From: Dethiobacter alkaliphilus | GTDB lineage: Bacteria > Bacillota > Dethiobacteria > DTU022 > UBA8154 | NCBI GenBank assembly: GCA_016841605.1 | Contig: JAENYV010000001.1 | Coordinates: 1-64,000 of the forward strand | Direction of reading: 5' to 3' | Length of the DNA: 64,000 nt | In this document: positions 18,299-27,566 of the stretch, piece by piece | Layout: every line of letters starts with the position of its first letter | Numbering within the stretch: the first letter of the stretch is position 1 | Notes under the pieces: model-generated | Database searches by the model: none | Told to the model about the DNA's origin: nothing | Seen by the model: only the letters and a program-made list of their open reading frames with translations | Program-made: the position numbers and the translations under genes

Positions 18299-19327
18299 AT
18301 GGGCAGTGTTAAGGACTTAAAGATTTTCAGGGAAGCCACAAAAGAACAAACCGGAAGGGGCCGATTTATTTTTTCCGACCGTTATTCGGTTTTCGACTGG
18401 GGAGAAATGCCGGATCAGATTGATCATAAGGGAGCGGCCATTGCTCTTTTAGGGGCTTTTTTCTTTGAAAAGCTGGAACAGATAGGAATTTCTACTCACT
18501 ACCTTGGTTTGGTGGAAGGTGATCAGGTAAATAAACTATCCCATATTAAAAGGCCTGTAGATATGATGGAGGTTAAAATACTGCAGGTCATCAAGCCGGA
18601 AATGAAGCGCGACCAGTATGATTATTCCCGGTATCAGGAAGAAAAAGGCGGTTTTTTGATTCCTCTGGAGGTAATTTACAGGAATTCTTTGCCGCCGGGG
18701 TCCAGTGTTTTTAAGCGCCTGGAAAAAGGAGAGGTCAAGCCGGAGGATCTTGGACTTCAGGGTATGCCTGTTCAGAACCAAAAGATGGTTCCGCCCCTCC
18801 TGGATGTTTCCACAAAATTAGAGGTAACGGACCGGTACATTACCTGGGACGAAGCCGGAAACCTATCCGGCTTATGCCGGGAGGAAATCGGGGACCTGAA
18901 AAAACTGGTTAATACCGTAAACGAACTTATCACCAGGGAATTCTCCCGGATAGGCCTTGTTAATGAAGATGGAAAAATAGAGGTGGGATTCGACCACCGG
19001 CGCCGCTTGATGGTGGTCGATGTACTGGGAACCCTGGATGAGTGCCGGTTCACTTATGAAGGACTTCCGGTAAGTAAGGAGATTTTACGGATTTACTACC
19101 GGAATACTCCGTGGCACCGGGCAACGGAAGAGGCCAAGGCCAGGAACAGGCAGCGCTGGAAGGAAATATGTCCGTTAGGTCCGGAACCGTTGCCCTCCCG
19201 GCTAAAACAACTGGTTTCGCAGATTTACTGCGCCTGTACAAATGAAATCACAAAAAAAGAGTGGTTTAAAAACACGCCTCCCATTAAAGAGGTTATGACA
19301 AAGATTAAAGAATTCTTAAAAGACTAA
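18299..19327 (+). CDS. purC: SAICAR synthetase-like protein (PurC family)
   Basis: Phosphoribosylaminoimidazole-succinocarboxamide synthase joins CAIR and aspartate with ATP in purine synthesis. The protein opens with GSVKDL, then FIFSDRYSVFDWGEMPDQI and THYLG, the ATP/CAIR region of the family, and later STKLEVTDR and VDVLGTLDECRF. At 342 residues it is well above the common bacterial size of about 240 and resembles the longer variant. No other pur gene is adjacent. The stop is followed by a terminator, so it is transcribed alone. AAGGAGGCGG precedes ATG 18299. Confidence 0.8.
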   Translation: MGSVKDLKIFREATKEQTGRGRFIFSDRYSVFDWGEMPDQIDHKGAAIALLGAFFFEKLEQIGISTHYLGLVEGDQVNKLSHIKRPVDMMEVKILQVIKPEMKRDQYDYSRYQEEKGGFLIPLEVIYRNSLPPGSSVFKRLEKGEVKPEDLGLQGMPVQNQKMVPPLLDVSTKLEVTDRYITWDEAGNLSGLCREEIGDLKKLVNTVNELITREFSRIGLVNEDGKIEVGFDHRRRLMVVDVLGTLDECRFTYEGLPVSKEILRIYYRNTPWHRATEEAKARNRQRWKEICPLGPEPLPSRLKQLVSQIYCACTNEITKKEWFKNTPPIKEVMTKIKEFLKD

Positions 19328-19379
19328 TTATACAATACAAAAGTAGTATACAAATATAAGGCAGTAAAATTTTTTTAAT

Positions 19380-19419
19380 AAAAAAAACGACTTCTGTACA
19401 GATGCCGTTTTTTTTTTTG
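19380..19419 (+). terminator. Terminator after purC
   Basis: Hairpin around CTGTACAG at 19393-19400, extended outward to ACG/CGT with mismatches, followed by about 12 T. The A run before it also lets it serve the opposing MCP gene. Confidence 0.8.
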
Positions 19420-19427
19420 AATTATTA

Positions 19428-20975
19428 TCAGAACTGAATTTGCCAACTGAGGTTTTCCAGTTCTTTCATTAACTCAGCCAGTTCGGCATTTGATTTGCCG
19501 GTTTCTTCTACAACAGACCTGATTTGCAGAATACTTGTGGTAATATCTCCGGCATCATTGGAAATATCTGCTGCTTTCTCGGCTACCATAGCTACTTTTG
19601 CCGCAACTTTAACGGCATTTTCAGCTACCTCATTGGCCCCCTGAACCAGTTCATTGGTCGATCTGGCGATATCGTGAACGGCTTTTGATACTTCCGAAAT
19701 ATTATCGGCAGCTTGTTGGGAACTGGCCGCCACTTCTCCTATTTCATTTGTAATGTGGTTAACTTTTTCCGCTGCAGAAATAACAGATTTGGAAATTTCT
19801 CCGGTAGTAGCCGACTGTTCCGCTACCGCTGAGGCAATAGTTCCTGTAATATTATTGCTTTCTTCAATAACCAGGGTGATAGTCTCCATGGCTTTGACGG
19901 CATTTTCCATGCTGGCTTGCATAGTTTCTATTTGCTGGCCTATTTCATCAGTAGCTTCTGCTGTTTGCTTGGCCAGTTCTTTTACTTCATTGGCTACGAC
20001 TGCAAACCCCCGGCCTGCTTCTCCGGCACCCGCTGCTTCTATGGCTGCATTTAAGGCCAGCATGTTGGTCTGGTCTGCGATGTCGTTGATAACATTAACA
20101 ATCTTGCCGATTTGTCGGGAGGATTCGTTCAAGTTTTCAATAATAGTTTTGGTTTCCCGGGCTTTGGTTTCAGCATCATCAGTAATCTTTGTTGAGCGTT
20201 CGCAGCTTTCACTTACTTCATTGAGGGAAATATTTATTTCTTTAACAGCTGTAGCAACGCTGTTGACAGAATTGGACATATCTTGAGCCGAAAAGGAAAT
20301 GCTGTTGATACTGGATGAAATTTGATTAACACCCAATGAAACATGTTCAATACTGGCCGAGCTTTGCTCGGTAGCAGAAGCCTGATGTTGAATGGTGCTG
20401 TTCATTTCTTCTACGGCCGACACAATTAAAATTATGCTATCGTTTGCTTCGGAAGATGCAGAAGCCGTTTCATTGATGTTCCCGGAAATTTGCGTAACGG
20501 CTTGATTAACGGCGTTAGTTTTATTGTCCATCTCTTCATTTATTATTCCCATACTGGATGTTACGGTGAACATATTATCTAGAGATTTATTAAAAGCGGT
20601 TTTATTCTCATTAATTTTTCCGGTTACCTGTTGAATTTTATCTATGAACCTGTTGAAATCATTTGTCAACCGGCCAATCTCATCTTCGGAAATAACTGTC
20701 CCTCTGGTCGATAAGTTACCCTGGGCAGCCTGGATAATCATTGTCTGAATTGCTTGTAAAGAATCGGAAATTATCCTGATTAAGAAGCGATCCAATATAA
20801 CTGCTGCAATAAAAAAAACTGCCAAAGTAGTAAGAAATATTCTTAAGGGCAGATTTTCCGCATCCTGTTGACTTTGATAATAATTAAGAAACGTTGTTAT
20901 GACCAGGACAAGCAGCAAAGTGAGAACAATGATGCTTAAAAATTTAAGCCTGATGCTTTGTGACCATCTTTTCAT
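19428..20975 (-). CDS. Methyl-accepting chemotaxis-type protein without sensor domain
   Basis: A 515-residue MCP. Two membrane segments (about residues 10-28 and 42-60) are separated by only about a dozen residues, so there is no periplasmic ligand domain. A HAMP region (about 62-115) follows, then a long coiled coil with the signalling hairpin [33 protein letters not shown] near residues 290-325, the CheA/CheW contact site. It may sense membrane state or pair with another protein. The FIST-like gene starts about 700 bases away on the other strand. No che gene is in the window. Confidence 0.9.
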   Translation of the reverse strand: MKRWSQSIRLKFLSIIVLTLLLVLVITTFLNYYQSQQDAENLPLRIFLTTLAVFFIAAVILDRFLIRIISDSLQAIQTMIIQAAQGNLSTRGTVISEDEIGRLTNDFNRFIDKIQQVTGKINENKTAFNKSLDNMFTVTSSMGIINEEMDNKTNAVNQAVTQISGNINETASASSEANDSIILIVSAVEEMNSTIQHQASATEQSSASIEHVSLGVNQISSSINSISFSAQDMSNSVNSVATAVKEINISLNEVSESCERSTKITDDAETKARETKTIIENLNESSRQIGKIVNVINDIADQTNMLALNAAIEAAGAGEAGRGFAVVANEVKELAKQTAEATDEIGQQIETMQASMENAVKAMETITLVIEESNNITGTIASAVAEQSATTGEISKSVISAAEKVNHITNEIGEVAASSQQAADNISEVSKAVHDIARSTNELVQGANEVAENAVKVAAKVAMVAEKAADISNDAGDITTSILQIRSVVEETGKSNAELAELMKELENLSWQIQF

Positions 20976-21441
20976 GTTATCAACCGCCTTCTGAAGAAGT
21001 CGTAAATAATAACAAAATATTTAGGATTATTATACCATGTCGGGAGGCTTTTAGGAATACCTTTAGTGTCGGAATATTGTCGTAATATAAAGATATTGCT
21101 CAGAAGATGGATATTTAAAGATCAACTAATGAGCTTCTTTTCTGACAAAAAAGGCTATAAAAAAAGAAATTCCATTTTATCAGCGTAGTAACTTGCCAAC
21201 AAAATAAAATTTATTAATTGGTAAATTTTTCTGCAGGAATATTTTAACATAGTTTAGAATTTCTATCTAACCAATAAAAAATAAGAAAGAAATTTGGCCG
21301 GTAAACACTGTAATTTTTGTCTATATCCCAACTTAGTTCCTTGTCCTAACAGGATAAAGTGATTTTAGACTTTTTAGCTATTTCGTGCTAAAAAATTTCA
21401 TGCAGTATATTTTTTTAAAAAAGAGCTAGGAGGTAAAAAGC
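20976..21441. other. Intergenic region with a hairpin
   Basis: 466 AT-rich bases between the divergent MCP gene and the 21442 gene. It holds the MCP promoter and an 8-bp perfect hairpin, TTTTTAGC at 21371-21378 with GCTAAAAA at 21387-21394, about 50 bases before the next start. No coding potential is apparent. Confidence 0.5.
21029..21057 (-). promoter_or_regulatory. Possible SigA promoter of the MCP gene
   Basis: On the minus strand TTCCTA (21057-21052), 17 bases, perfect TATAAT (21034-21029). The -35 is weak. Confidence 0.4.
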
Positions 21442-21666
21442 ATGGCAGAGGATTTAACTTTAAAGTTGGAAAAATTGATTAAAGGACAGGCTAAATATCA
21501 ATCGGATAACCTGGGTTTAAATCTATTAATTTCACGCGTGCAGAGAAAATATGCAGCTAGTCGGAAACCGTCAGAGTTAATAAGTTGTTTGGAGGAAATA
21601 AAAGCGTTTCTTAAAAAATATAGTTCTATCACGGCAAATGATGTTGAGGCATTGAAAAAATTATAG
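21442..21666 (+). CDS. Small helical protein of unknown function
   Basis: 74 residues, mostly predicted helix and Lys/Glu/Leu rich, without Cys, membrane segment or signal peptide. The ribosome site GGAGG sits 8-9 bases before ATG 21442. It ends 12 bases before the FIST-like gene, so the two form an operon. I do not recognise the family. Confidence 0.65.
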   Translation: MAEDLTLKLEKLIKGQAKYQSDNLGLNLLISRVQRKYAASRKPSELISCLEEIKAFLKKYSSITANDVEALKKL

Positions 21667-21678
21667 GAGGTAGGAAAA

Positions 21679-22653
21679 ATGTTTGTTACATTGGAGGAAG
21701 CAAAGAAATTAATTGAAAAAGGCAGTATTTTGCATATTGCAGCAGATGAATGCTTGTTGGAACAATTACCAAAAGGCAATTGGATTGCAGGAACTACTCC
21801 TTATTTTATTACGGAAAATGGTGGGACTACTTGTAAGGATAAATTATTTATAAATGAAATCATCGATGCAGTTGAATGTAAAACCGTATTTTACGACAAG
21901 GAAAATATATTTGATATTACAAAAGATGCATACTCTAACGGATTGTCGCTTTTAGTTATGCCCTTTGCAAGTGATGTTGCAATGTTTTATGCAAAGGAAG
22001 CACCAAACGAAGATCATTTATTATTAACACCAATAGTCGGTTGGATTTCCGGTTTTGATCTTTCTACTGACGGATGTGCAAAGGTTTATGATGGCACTAC
22101 CGGTTTATCTCATACTAACAAAGCAGTTGCATTACATGTTTGCTTACCCGATGATAAGTTGGCGTCTCTTGGAATTGTGAATATCTTTAGCACTAATCCT
22201 AATGACGCAAAAATTGAGTTCGTGGAAGATGCTCTATCTGTAAAACAATGTTTGGTCAATGGTAAAGAAGTGTTTTTTGCAGATTATATAGCAGAAAATA
22301 AAATTGATACACGTTTACCATTAGTGGCAGATTATAACAGCGTATTGATAAATGTGTCTATCAAAGCAATTTCTGAAGAAAATAAAACAGTAGATTTCTA
22401 TGCTCCTGTATTTTCAGGAAAGGAGTATTACTTTGCAAGTCATGTTAGTGATTATGCAGCAAGTTTTACTGCACACTTAAAAGATTTTAAGGATATCAAA
22501 CCGGTTTTTTCGTGTAATTGTGTTCTTAATTACCTTTATGGTGAATTGGATGGTAAAGCAACACCTCCGTTTGCCGGACCAGTAACATTTGGAGAAATTG
22601 CATACCAATTATTGAATCAAACCCTGGTGTATGCAGAGATTATTGATAAATAA
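21679..22653 (+). CDS. FIST-like protein
   Basis: 324 residues, soluble. The C-terminal region (about residues 255-324) has FSCNCVLNYLYG, then FAGPVTFGEIAYQLLNQTLVY. This matches the end of FIST_C domains, with a Gly/Phe-rich loop, GEI and the final LxNQT strand. FIST proteins are sensory modules, thought to bind small ligands, and often pair with chemoreceptors or cyclic-nucleotide enzymes. GGAGG precedes ATG 21679. Family assignment is by pattern only. Confidence 0.5.
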   Translation: MFVTLEEAKKLIEKGSILHIAADECLLEQLPKGNWIAGTTPYFITENGGTTCKDKLFINEIIDAVECKTVFYDKENIFDITKDAYSNGLSLLVMPFASDVAMFYAKEAPNEDHLLLTPIVGWISGFDLSTDGCAKVYDGTTGLSHTNKAVALHVCLPDDKLASLGIVNIFSTNPNDAKIEFVEDALSVKQCLVNGKEVFFADYIAENKIDTRLPLVADYNSVLINVSIKAISEENKTVDFYAPVFSGKEYYFASHVSDYAASFTAHLKDFKDIKPVFSCNCVLNYLYGELDGKATPPFAGPVTFGEIAYQLLNQTLVYAEIIDK

Positions 22654-22773
22654 AGTTTTTTTCCTTTATTTACTAATTAGAGACTTGGTAAACTATCCTT
22701 TTATATTTGCAAGAATATAGAAAGTAAATAAGGAGAAATTAAGTTTACAACCGGGAAAAAGGAGGTGATTTTC

Positions 22774-23100
22774 ATGCGCAAACTTGGATTAGCTTTGGTT
22801 TGTGTTTTATGTTTAGTATTAGCACTTGGAGCATTGCCGGTTAATGCAAAAACTTTGCCCGTTAATTCGGCAAACGAGAAAGTGCAGTTAAATGAAGCAC
22901 AAAAGAAAGAGTTAGCTACACTTCACAAAGATATTTTGGAAAAACAAAAAGAAGTGGTATCCAAATATGTAGAGTATGGAGTCATCTCAAAAGAAAAGGG
23001 CGATAAAATAATATCTCGGTTGGACGAACGCTATGAGAAGCTTGTAAAGAATGAATTTATACCACGTTGGAGTAAATGTAAAAAACAAAAGCTTGAATAG
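22774..23100 (+). CDS. Secreted DUF2680-like protein
   Basis: 108 residues with a signal peptide (RK, then a Leu/Val-rich core to about residue 22, ending in NAK). The mature part is a charged helical domain containing LNEAQKKELATLHKDILEKQ and YGVISKEKGDKI, the pattern of DUF2680 (YckD-like) proteins. ATG 22774 is placed correctly behind AAAGGAGGTG; an in-frame GTG at 22765 is part of that site. Probably a small exported protein of the cell wall zone. A terminator follows. Confidence 0.75.
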   Translation: MRKLGLALVCVLCLVLALGALPVNAKTLPVNSANEKVQLNEAQKKELATLHKDILEKQKEVVSKYVEYGVISKEKGDKIISRLDERYEKLVKNEFIPRWSKCKKQKLE

Positions 23101-23110
23101 CGTTTAAGGA

Positions 23111-23149
23111 AGGAGCCGCTCCCTTAAGGAGCGGCTCTCTTTGCTTTTT
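23111..23149 (+). terminator. Terminator after the DUF2680-like gene
   Basis: Perfect 10-bp GC-rich stem (23113-23122 with 23128-23137), 5-base loop, then a T-rich tail. Confidence 0.9.
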
Positions 23150-23173
23150 ATTTCTTAATGGAGGCGCGATAAT

Positions 23174-24112
23174 ATGTCAAAAATTGCAAAAAATTTAACG
23201 GATTTGATTGGTAATACTCCACTGCTCGAGCTTAGCAATTACAACCAATCTAATAAGCTTAAGGCAACCGTGATTGCCAAGCTGGAGTATTTTAATCCGG
23301 CTGGTAGTGTTAAGGACAGAATTGGTTTTGCTATGATTAAGGATGCTGAGGGAAAGGGTTTAATTAAAAATGGTACTGTTATTATTGAGCCCACCAGTGG
23401 CAATACCGGTATAGGTCTGGCCTTTGTAGCAGCTGCCAAGGGATACCGATTGATTCTTACTATGCCTGATACCATGAGTATTGAACGTAGAAGTTTGTTA
23501 AAAGCCTTAGGAGCAGAATTAGTCTTGACTCCCGGAGGTGAAGGAATAAAAGGAGCTATTAAAAAAGCCGAAGAACTGGCAGCGGAGATTGACAATTCTT
23601 TCATTCCCCAACAGTTTAAAAATCCGGCTAACCCGGAAATACATCGGCAAACAACGGCGGAAGAAATCTGGCGGGATACCGATGGATGTATTGATATCTT
23701 TGTCGGAGGAGTCGGCACCGGCGGTACTATTACCGGTGTAGGTGAAGTATTAAAACAGAAAAATCCCGGCATACAAATTGTAGCTGTAGAGCCTTTTGAT
23801 TCACCAATTATTTCCGGCGGTAATCCCGGCCTTCACAAAATCCAGGGCATAGGAGCCGGTTTCATGCCGGATATCTTAAATAAATCTATCATTGACGAAG
23901 TCTATAAAGTTAAAAACAAAGAAGCCTTTTTCACTGCCCGCCGGCTCGCCTCCACTGAAGGCCTACTAGTAGGAATATCTTCGGGAGCTGCAGCTTTTGC
24001 AGCTACCCAACTGGCGAAACGTCCGGAGAATAAAGGCAAGAAAATTATTGTCTTGTTACCGGATACAGGCGAAAGATATTTGTCTACCCCTCTATTTCAG
24101 GACTTACAGTAA
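23174..24112 (+). CDS. cysK: Cysteine synthase (O-acetylserine sulfhydrylase)
   Basis: PLP enzyme making L-cysteine from O-acetylserine and sulfide. 312 residues; IGNTPLLEL, the PLP Lys in [11 protein letters not shown], the substrate loop [25 protein letters not shown] for phosphate binding and the SSGAAA end are all present. GGAGGCGCG precedes ATG 23174. It faces cysE, which supplies its substrate. Confidence 0.95.
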   Translation: MSKIAKNLTDLIGNTPLLELSNYNQSNKLKATVIAKLEYFNPAGSVKDRIGFAMIKDAEGKGLIKNGTVIIEPTSGNTGIGLAFVAAAKGYRLILTMPDTMSIERRSLLKALGAELVLTPGGEGIKGAIKKAEELAAEIDNSFIPQQFKNPANPEIHRQTTAEEIWRDTDGCIDIFVGGVGTGGTITGVGEVLKQKNPGIQIVAVEPFDSPIISGGNPGLHKIQGIGAGFMPDILNKSIIDEVYKVKNKEAFFTARRLASTEGLLVGISSGAAAFAATQLAKRPENKGKKIIVLLPDTGERYLSTPLFQDLQ

Positions 24113-24164
24113 TTTGTAAATTTGAAAGGAGAGCACTTCCCTTCATCCCATCCTTTCTTAACAG

Positions 24165-25070
24165 CTATATATCCAAATCCATGTATTGATTGTCTTCCCC
24201 TTTGAATACCAAATCGGGAGTTTTAATACTTACTTTGGTTCCGGCGGGAACAGATTTGGTTAAGAAAACATTACTGCCGATGACTACACTCTTACCGATA
24301 ACTGTTTCCCCGCCGAGGATAGAAGTACCTGAATATATGGTAACATCATCTTCAATGGTAGGGTGGCGTTTTACTCCGCGCAGATTTTGAACGGCCCGTG
24401 TGGAGAGGGCGCCCAGGGTAACTCCCTGATATATTTTAACATTATTACCGATCGTGGTTGTTTCACCGATAACCACACCGGTTCCATGGTCGATAAAAAA
24501 GTACTTGCCGATCGTTGCTCCTGGGTGGATGTCAATACCTGTTACACTATGTGCATATTCGGTCATAATTCTGGGAATGAGCGGCACTGAAAGCAACTGC
24601 AGCTCATGTGCCACCCGATAAACGAAAATTGCGAAAACACCGGGATAGGAGAAAATGATTTCATCTTTGTCGGCAGCGGCCGGGTCCCCGTCAAATGCCG
24701 CCTGAACATCCATTTCTATCATTTTTCTTAAATATGCGATTTTACTCAAAAACGTATATATAATTCCGTCTATTGAAACGGTGGTCTTATGCGCTCTATT
24801 GTGAAGCGCATAAGCTATTTGTTCATAAAGCTTTTCATGAATCTCAATTAACAAATTACCAACATGATATTCAATAGTTGTATAAATAAGTTGCCGCTGA
24901 CCAAAATATTCAGGAAAAAGCAGCTCTCTTAATATAAAGATAATTTGAATTATCGTTTCCCGGTTAGGTATGGACGCAGAATCAAGAACGTTCTCAGGTG
25001 GATTCTCACGATAACCGGCTACAATATCTGTTACCAAGTTGCCGGTCTGCTCGGTACTAAGTTTACTCAT
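24165..25070 (-). CDS. cysE: Serine O-acetyltransferase (EpsC type)
   Basis: Makes O-acetylserine from serine and acetyl-CoA. 301 residues from ATG 25070, which follows AAGGTGATATA; a longer frame up to 25241 runs into the previous gene and has no support. The C-terminal left-handed beta helix is clear: DIHPGATIGKYFFIDHGTGVVIGE, IYQGVTLGA, GVKRHPTIEDDV with active-site His residues. Long helical N-terminus as in EpsC. It lies 97 bases after the desulfurase gene. Confidence 0.93.
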   Translation of the reverse strand: MSKLSTEQTGNLVTDIVAGYRENPPENVLDSASIPNRETIIQIIFILRELLFPEYFGQRQLIYTTIEYHVGNLLIEIHEKLYEQIAYALHNRAHKTTVSIDGIIYTFLSKIAYLRKMIEMDVQAAFDGDPAAADKDEIIFSYPGVFAIFVYRVAHELQLLSVPLIPRIMTEYAHSVTGIDIHPGATIGKYFFIDHGTGVVIGETTTIGNNVKIYQGVTLGALSTRAVQNLRGVKRHPTIEDDVTIYSGTSILGGETVIGKSVVIGSNVFLTKSVPAGTKVSIKTPDLVFKGEDNQYMDLDI

Positions 25071-25167
25071 TATATCACCTTCATTTTTAATGTACCTTAA
25101 GTTTACCCGGAGGAAAACAAACTTTGACCCCTCCCGGTTATGATTAATATTATATGATCCTTCTTTT

Positions 25168-26325
25168 TTAATTACACAATGGCGACATGCGCCGTAAGTT
25201 TTGGATAATTCCCGGAAGAACCTCCAGGACCATATTAACATCTTCGTCGGTATTTTCTTTGCCCAAGGTCAGGCGCAATGACCCATGAGCTATTTTATGC
25301 TGCAAACCCAGTGCCAACAATACATGAGACGGATCGAGTGAACCGGAGGTACAAGCCGAGCCGCTGGAAGCCAATATGCCGTAACGATCGAGCATCAGCA
25401 GAATGGACTCCCCTTCTACATATTCGAAACATACGCTTACACTACCGGGTAGCCGGTTTACCGGGTGCCCAGTCAAGCAGGTGTTGGAAATAGAATTAAG
25501 GATGCCCTCCTGTAAACGCTGGGCTAATTTAATTAATTTAGCCTGGTTTTTTTGTAAATCGTATTTCGCCAATTCACAAGCTTTGCCAAAACCTACGATA
25601 CCCGGCACATTCTCAGTTCCGGAACGTAGCCCCCGTTCTTGTTCTCCACCGTGGAGGTAGTTGCCTACTCGGATGCCTTTTCTAATGTACAGGCATCCGA
25701 TCCCTTTGGGACCATAAAGTTTGTGAGCTGAGGCAGACAGCATATCAACCCCAAGTTCCTTGACATCTATCGCTAATTTACCTACTGTCTGGACAGCATC
25801 GGTATGAAAAACAGCGTTACCGGCATGGGCAATGGCGGCCAGTTCTTTTATTGGCTGAATAGTACCCACTTCATTGTTGGCATGCATAATGCTAACTAGA
25901 GCAGTGTCAGGTCTTAAGGCACTTTGCAGTGCTTCAGGAGTAACTAACCCTTCGGGAGTAACCGGCAATATAGTTAATTCATAGCCTTGCTTTTGCATAA
26001 AGTGGCAGGTATCCAAAACCGCATGATGTTCAACTGCCGAGGTTATAATATGCCTACCCGCTTTAAGATTGCTGTTAAGATACGATATTATAGCTTGGTT
26101 GTTAGCTTCAGTACCTCCGCTGGTAAATACTATCTCTTTAAAGCCGGCCCCAATTAAATTAGCTACTGCCTCGCGAGCCTCATCCACCGCACGACGGGCG
26201 ATTCTTCCCAAAGCATGAATACTGGAAGCATTACCATAACTATCGGTATAGTAGGGTATCATGGCGTTAAAAACCTCCGGATCAACCGGAGTAGTAGCAC
26301 TGTGATCCATGTAGATCTGTTTCAC
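25168..26325 (-). CDS. Cysteine desulfurase (NifS/IscS family)
   Basis: PLP enzyme that takes sulfur from cysteine for Fe-S clusters and thiolation. 385 residues: YMDHSATTPVD, TSGGTEANNQAI, HHAVLDTC, the PLP Lys in SASAHKLYGPKG, GTENVPGIVG, and the active-site Cys in ASSGSACTSGSLDPSHVL. I chose GTG 26325 with AGGAGG 8 bases upstream; GTG 26334 overlaps that site. No iscU gene follows; the next gene is cysE. Confidence 0.93.
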   Translation of the reverse strand: MKQIYMDHSATTPVDPEVFNAMIPYYTDSYGNASSIHALGRIARRAVDEAREAVANLIGAGFKEIVFTSGGTEANNQAIISYLNSNLKAGRHIITSAVEHHAVLDTCHFMQKQGYELTILPVTPEGLVTPEALQSALRPDTALVSIMHANNEVGTIQPIKELAAIAHAGNAVFHTDAVQTVGKLAIDVKELGVDMLSASAHKLYGPKGIGCLYIRKGIRVGNYLHGGEQERGLRSGTENVPGIVGFGKACELAKYDLQKNQAKLIKLAQRLQEGILNSISNTCLTGHPVNRLPGSVSVCFEYVEGESILLMLDRYGILASSGSACTSGSLDPSHVLLALGLQHKIAHGSLRLTLGKENTDEDVNMVLEVLPGIIQNLRRMSPLCN

Positions 26326-26453
26326 AACAGCCACCTCCTGTAGTATAAATTTATAATAGATAACTAGATATATTGCCGCTCTGCGCTCGCAATAACAACA
26401 ATCCTATGGCGCCCCTTTTTTATACGCGGTTTTGGTACAGCCATCGTATAAAA

Positions 26454-26900
26454 TTAAATATCCTCAATTATTCCGCTTTTGAGGATATTTTTTTCTTCCT
26501 CAACCAGATCTTGCAGGGTATACGAATCTAAGATGTTAGAAACAGCGTCTCTCACTTTACGCCAAATTATCCGGGTAACGCACAGCGCAGCTCGTTTACA
26601 GCCGTCGGGATTTACTTCACTTACGCATTCCACGGGAGTAATGGGACCCTCCAACACTCTAATAATATCACCTAAGGTAATGTCGCTCGGTCTGCGGCCT
26701 AGAAGGTATCCTCCCTGAGATCCCCGCATACTTTTTACCAGGCCATTCTGTTTTAAAGGAATCAGAAGTTGCTCCAGATATCTCTCCGATATTCCTTGTC
26801 GTTTGGCAATGGTACCTGTCGTGATAGGTTCTTCATTCATATTGGCGGCCATATCTAACATGGCGCGGAGTCCATATCTGCCTTTGGTAGACAACTTCAT
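26454..26900 (-). CDS. Rrf2-family regulator (IscR-like)
   Basis: 148 residues: MKLSTKGRYGLRAML start, winged helix (IAKRQGISERYLEQLL, SMRGSQGGYLLGR) and a Cys trio C-x8-C-x5-C near residues 90-106, the place where IscR binds its Fe-S cluster. IscR itself has C-x5-C-x5-C. CymR-type regulators lack these Cys. ATG 26900 follows GGAGG. It is the first gene before the desulfurase and cysE and probably controls them. Confidence 0.88.
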   Translation of the reverse strand: MKLSTKGRYGLRAMLDMAANMNEEPITTGTIAKRQGISERYLEQLLIPLKQNGLVKSMRGSQGGYLLGRRPSDITLGDIIRVLEGPITPVECVSEVNPDGCKRAALCVTRIIWRKVRDAVSNILDSYTLQDLVEEEKNILKSGIIEDI

Positions 26901-27140
26901 AATAATCCTCCTTAAGACGACTAAATGCAGCATTTTGCCGTCTGTATAAAAATAAAACAAATTATGAACTGTAAGCTATCATTTATTTAAGTGCAACAGC
27001 AACCTTTTCTTATTGAGCATTATGTTAGTGATAGTACAGTAACTCTATAGGGATTATAGAATAAATTTGGCCGGAAAGCAAGACGATACTTTTTAGAGGT
27101 AAATTGTAAAAGAAATTGCGGGGTACATTAAAATTTAAAG

Positions 27141-27169
27141 TTGCATAACTTAATATTAAATGTTAAAAT
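27141..27169 (+). promoter_or_regulatory. SigA promoter of tRNA-Pro
   Basis: TTGCAT, 17 bases, TAAAAT, ending 12 bases before the tRNA. Confidence 0.65.
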
Positions 27170-27181
27170 AATAGGAGTCAA

Positions 27182-27258
27182 CGGGGTGTGGCTCAGTTTG
27201 GTAGAGCGCTGCGTTCGGGACGCAGAGGTCGCTGGTTCGAATCCAGTCACTCCGACCA
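27182..27258 (+). tRNA. tRNA-Pro (anticodon CGG)
   Basis: 77 nt with encoded CCA. The acceptor stem CGGGGTG/CACTCCG has one G-T pair, the D arm GCTC/GAGC, the anticodon stem CTGCG/CGCAG with loop TTCGGGA, and the T arm has TTCGAAT. Reads CCG codons. Confidence 0.97.
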
Positions 27259-27266
27259 ATATTATT

Positions 27267-27295
27267 AGACCTGCTTAAATAGCAGGTTTTTCTTT
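27267..27295 (+). terminator. Terminator of tRNA-Pro
   Basis: ACCTGC (27269-27274) pairs with GCAGGT (27282-27287), followed by TTTTTCTTT. Confidence 0.85.
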
Positions 27296-27486
27296 ACCCC
27301 ATTTTTAACCTCTCTTTTTTTACCCCTACTTAATCGATTTTAACCCCTTCCTGGAGCCAATTTCCCAACAAATAAGCATGTTTTTAGTTGTTTAAAATGC
27401 TATGTTGCTTTGTTTTCGATTCGAACACCATGTTCGTTTCTAAATTATTAATTGATATTGTTGTAATAGGGCAATTTTACAAGGAA

Positions 27487-27514
27487 TTGGGATAAATATG
27501 TCGAATTGTATACT
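27487..27514 (+). promoter_or_regulatory. Possible SigA promoter of the Sia-like operon
   Basis: TTGGGA, 16 bases, TATACT, about 50 bases before the first gene. Confidence 0.45.
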
Positions 27515-27566
27515 AAATGGATTAAACTAATAGATAATCGTTGTTTAATTAAATAGGGGAGGAGAA

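Noticed and set aside
19753-20286. 177-residue frame opposite the MCP gene
   Set aside because: It is an antisense shadow of the Ala/Thr/Ser-rich MCP signalling domain, with no ribosome site.
23239-23772. 177-residue frame opposite cysK
   Set aside because: Antisense shadow; cysK motifs are complete on the other strand.
24125-24158. Terminator between cysK and cysE
   Set aside because: Only a 7-bp stem with a 20-base loop and no clear T run, so too weak to list.
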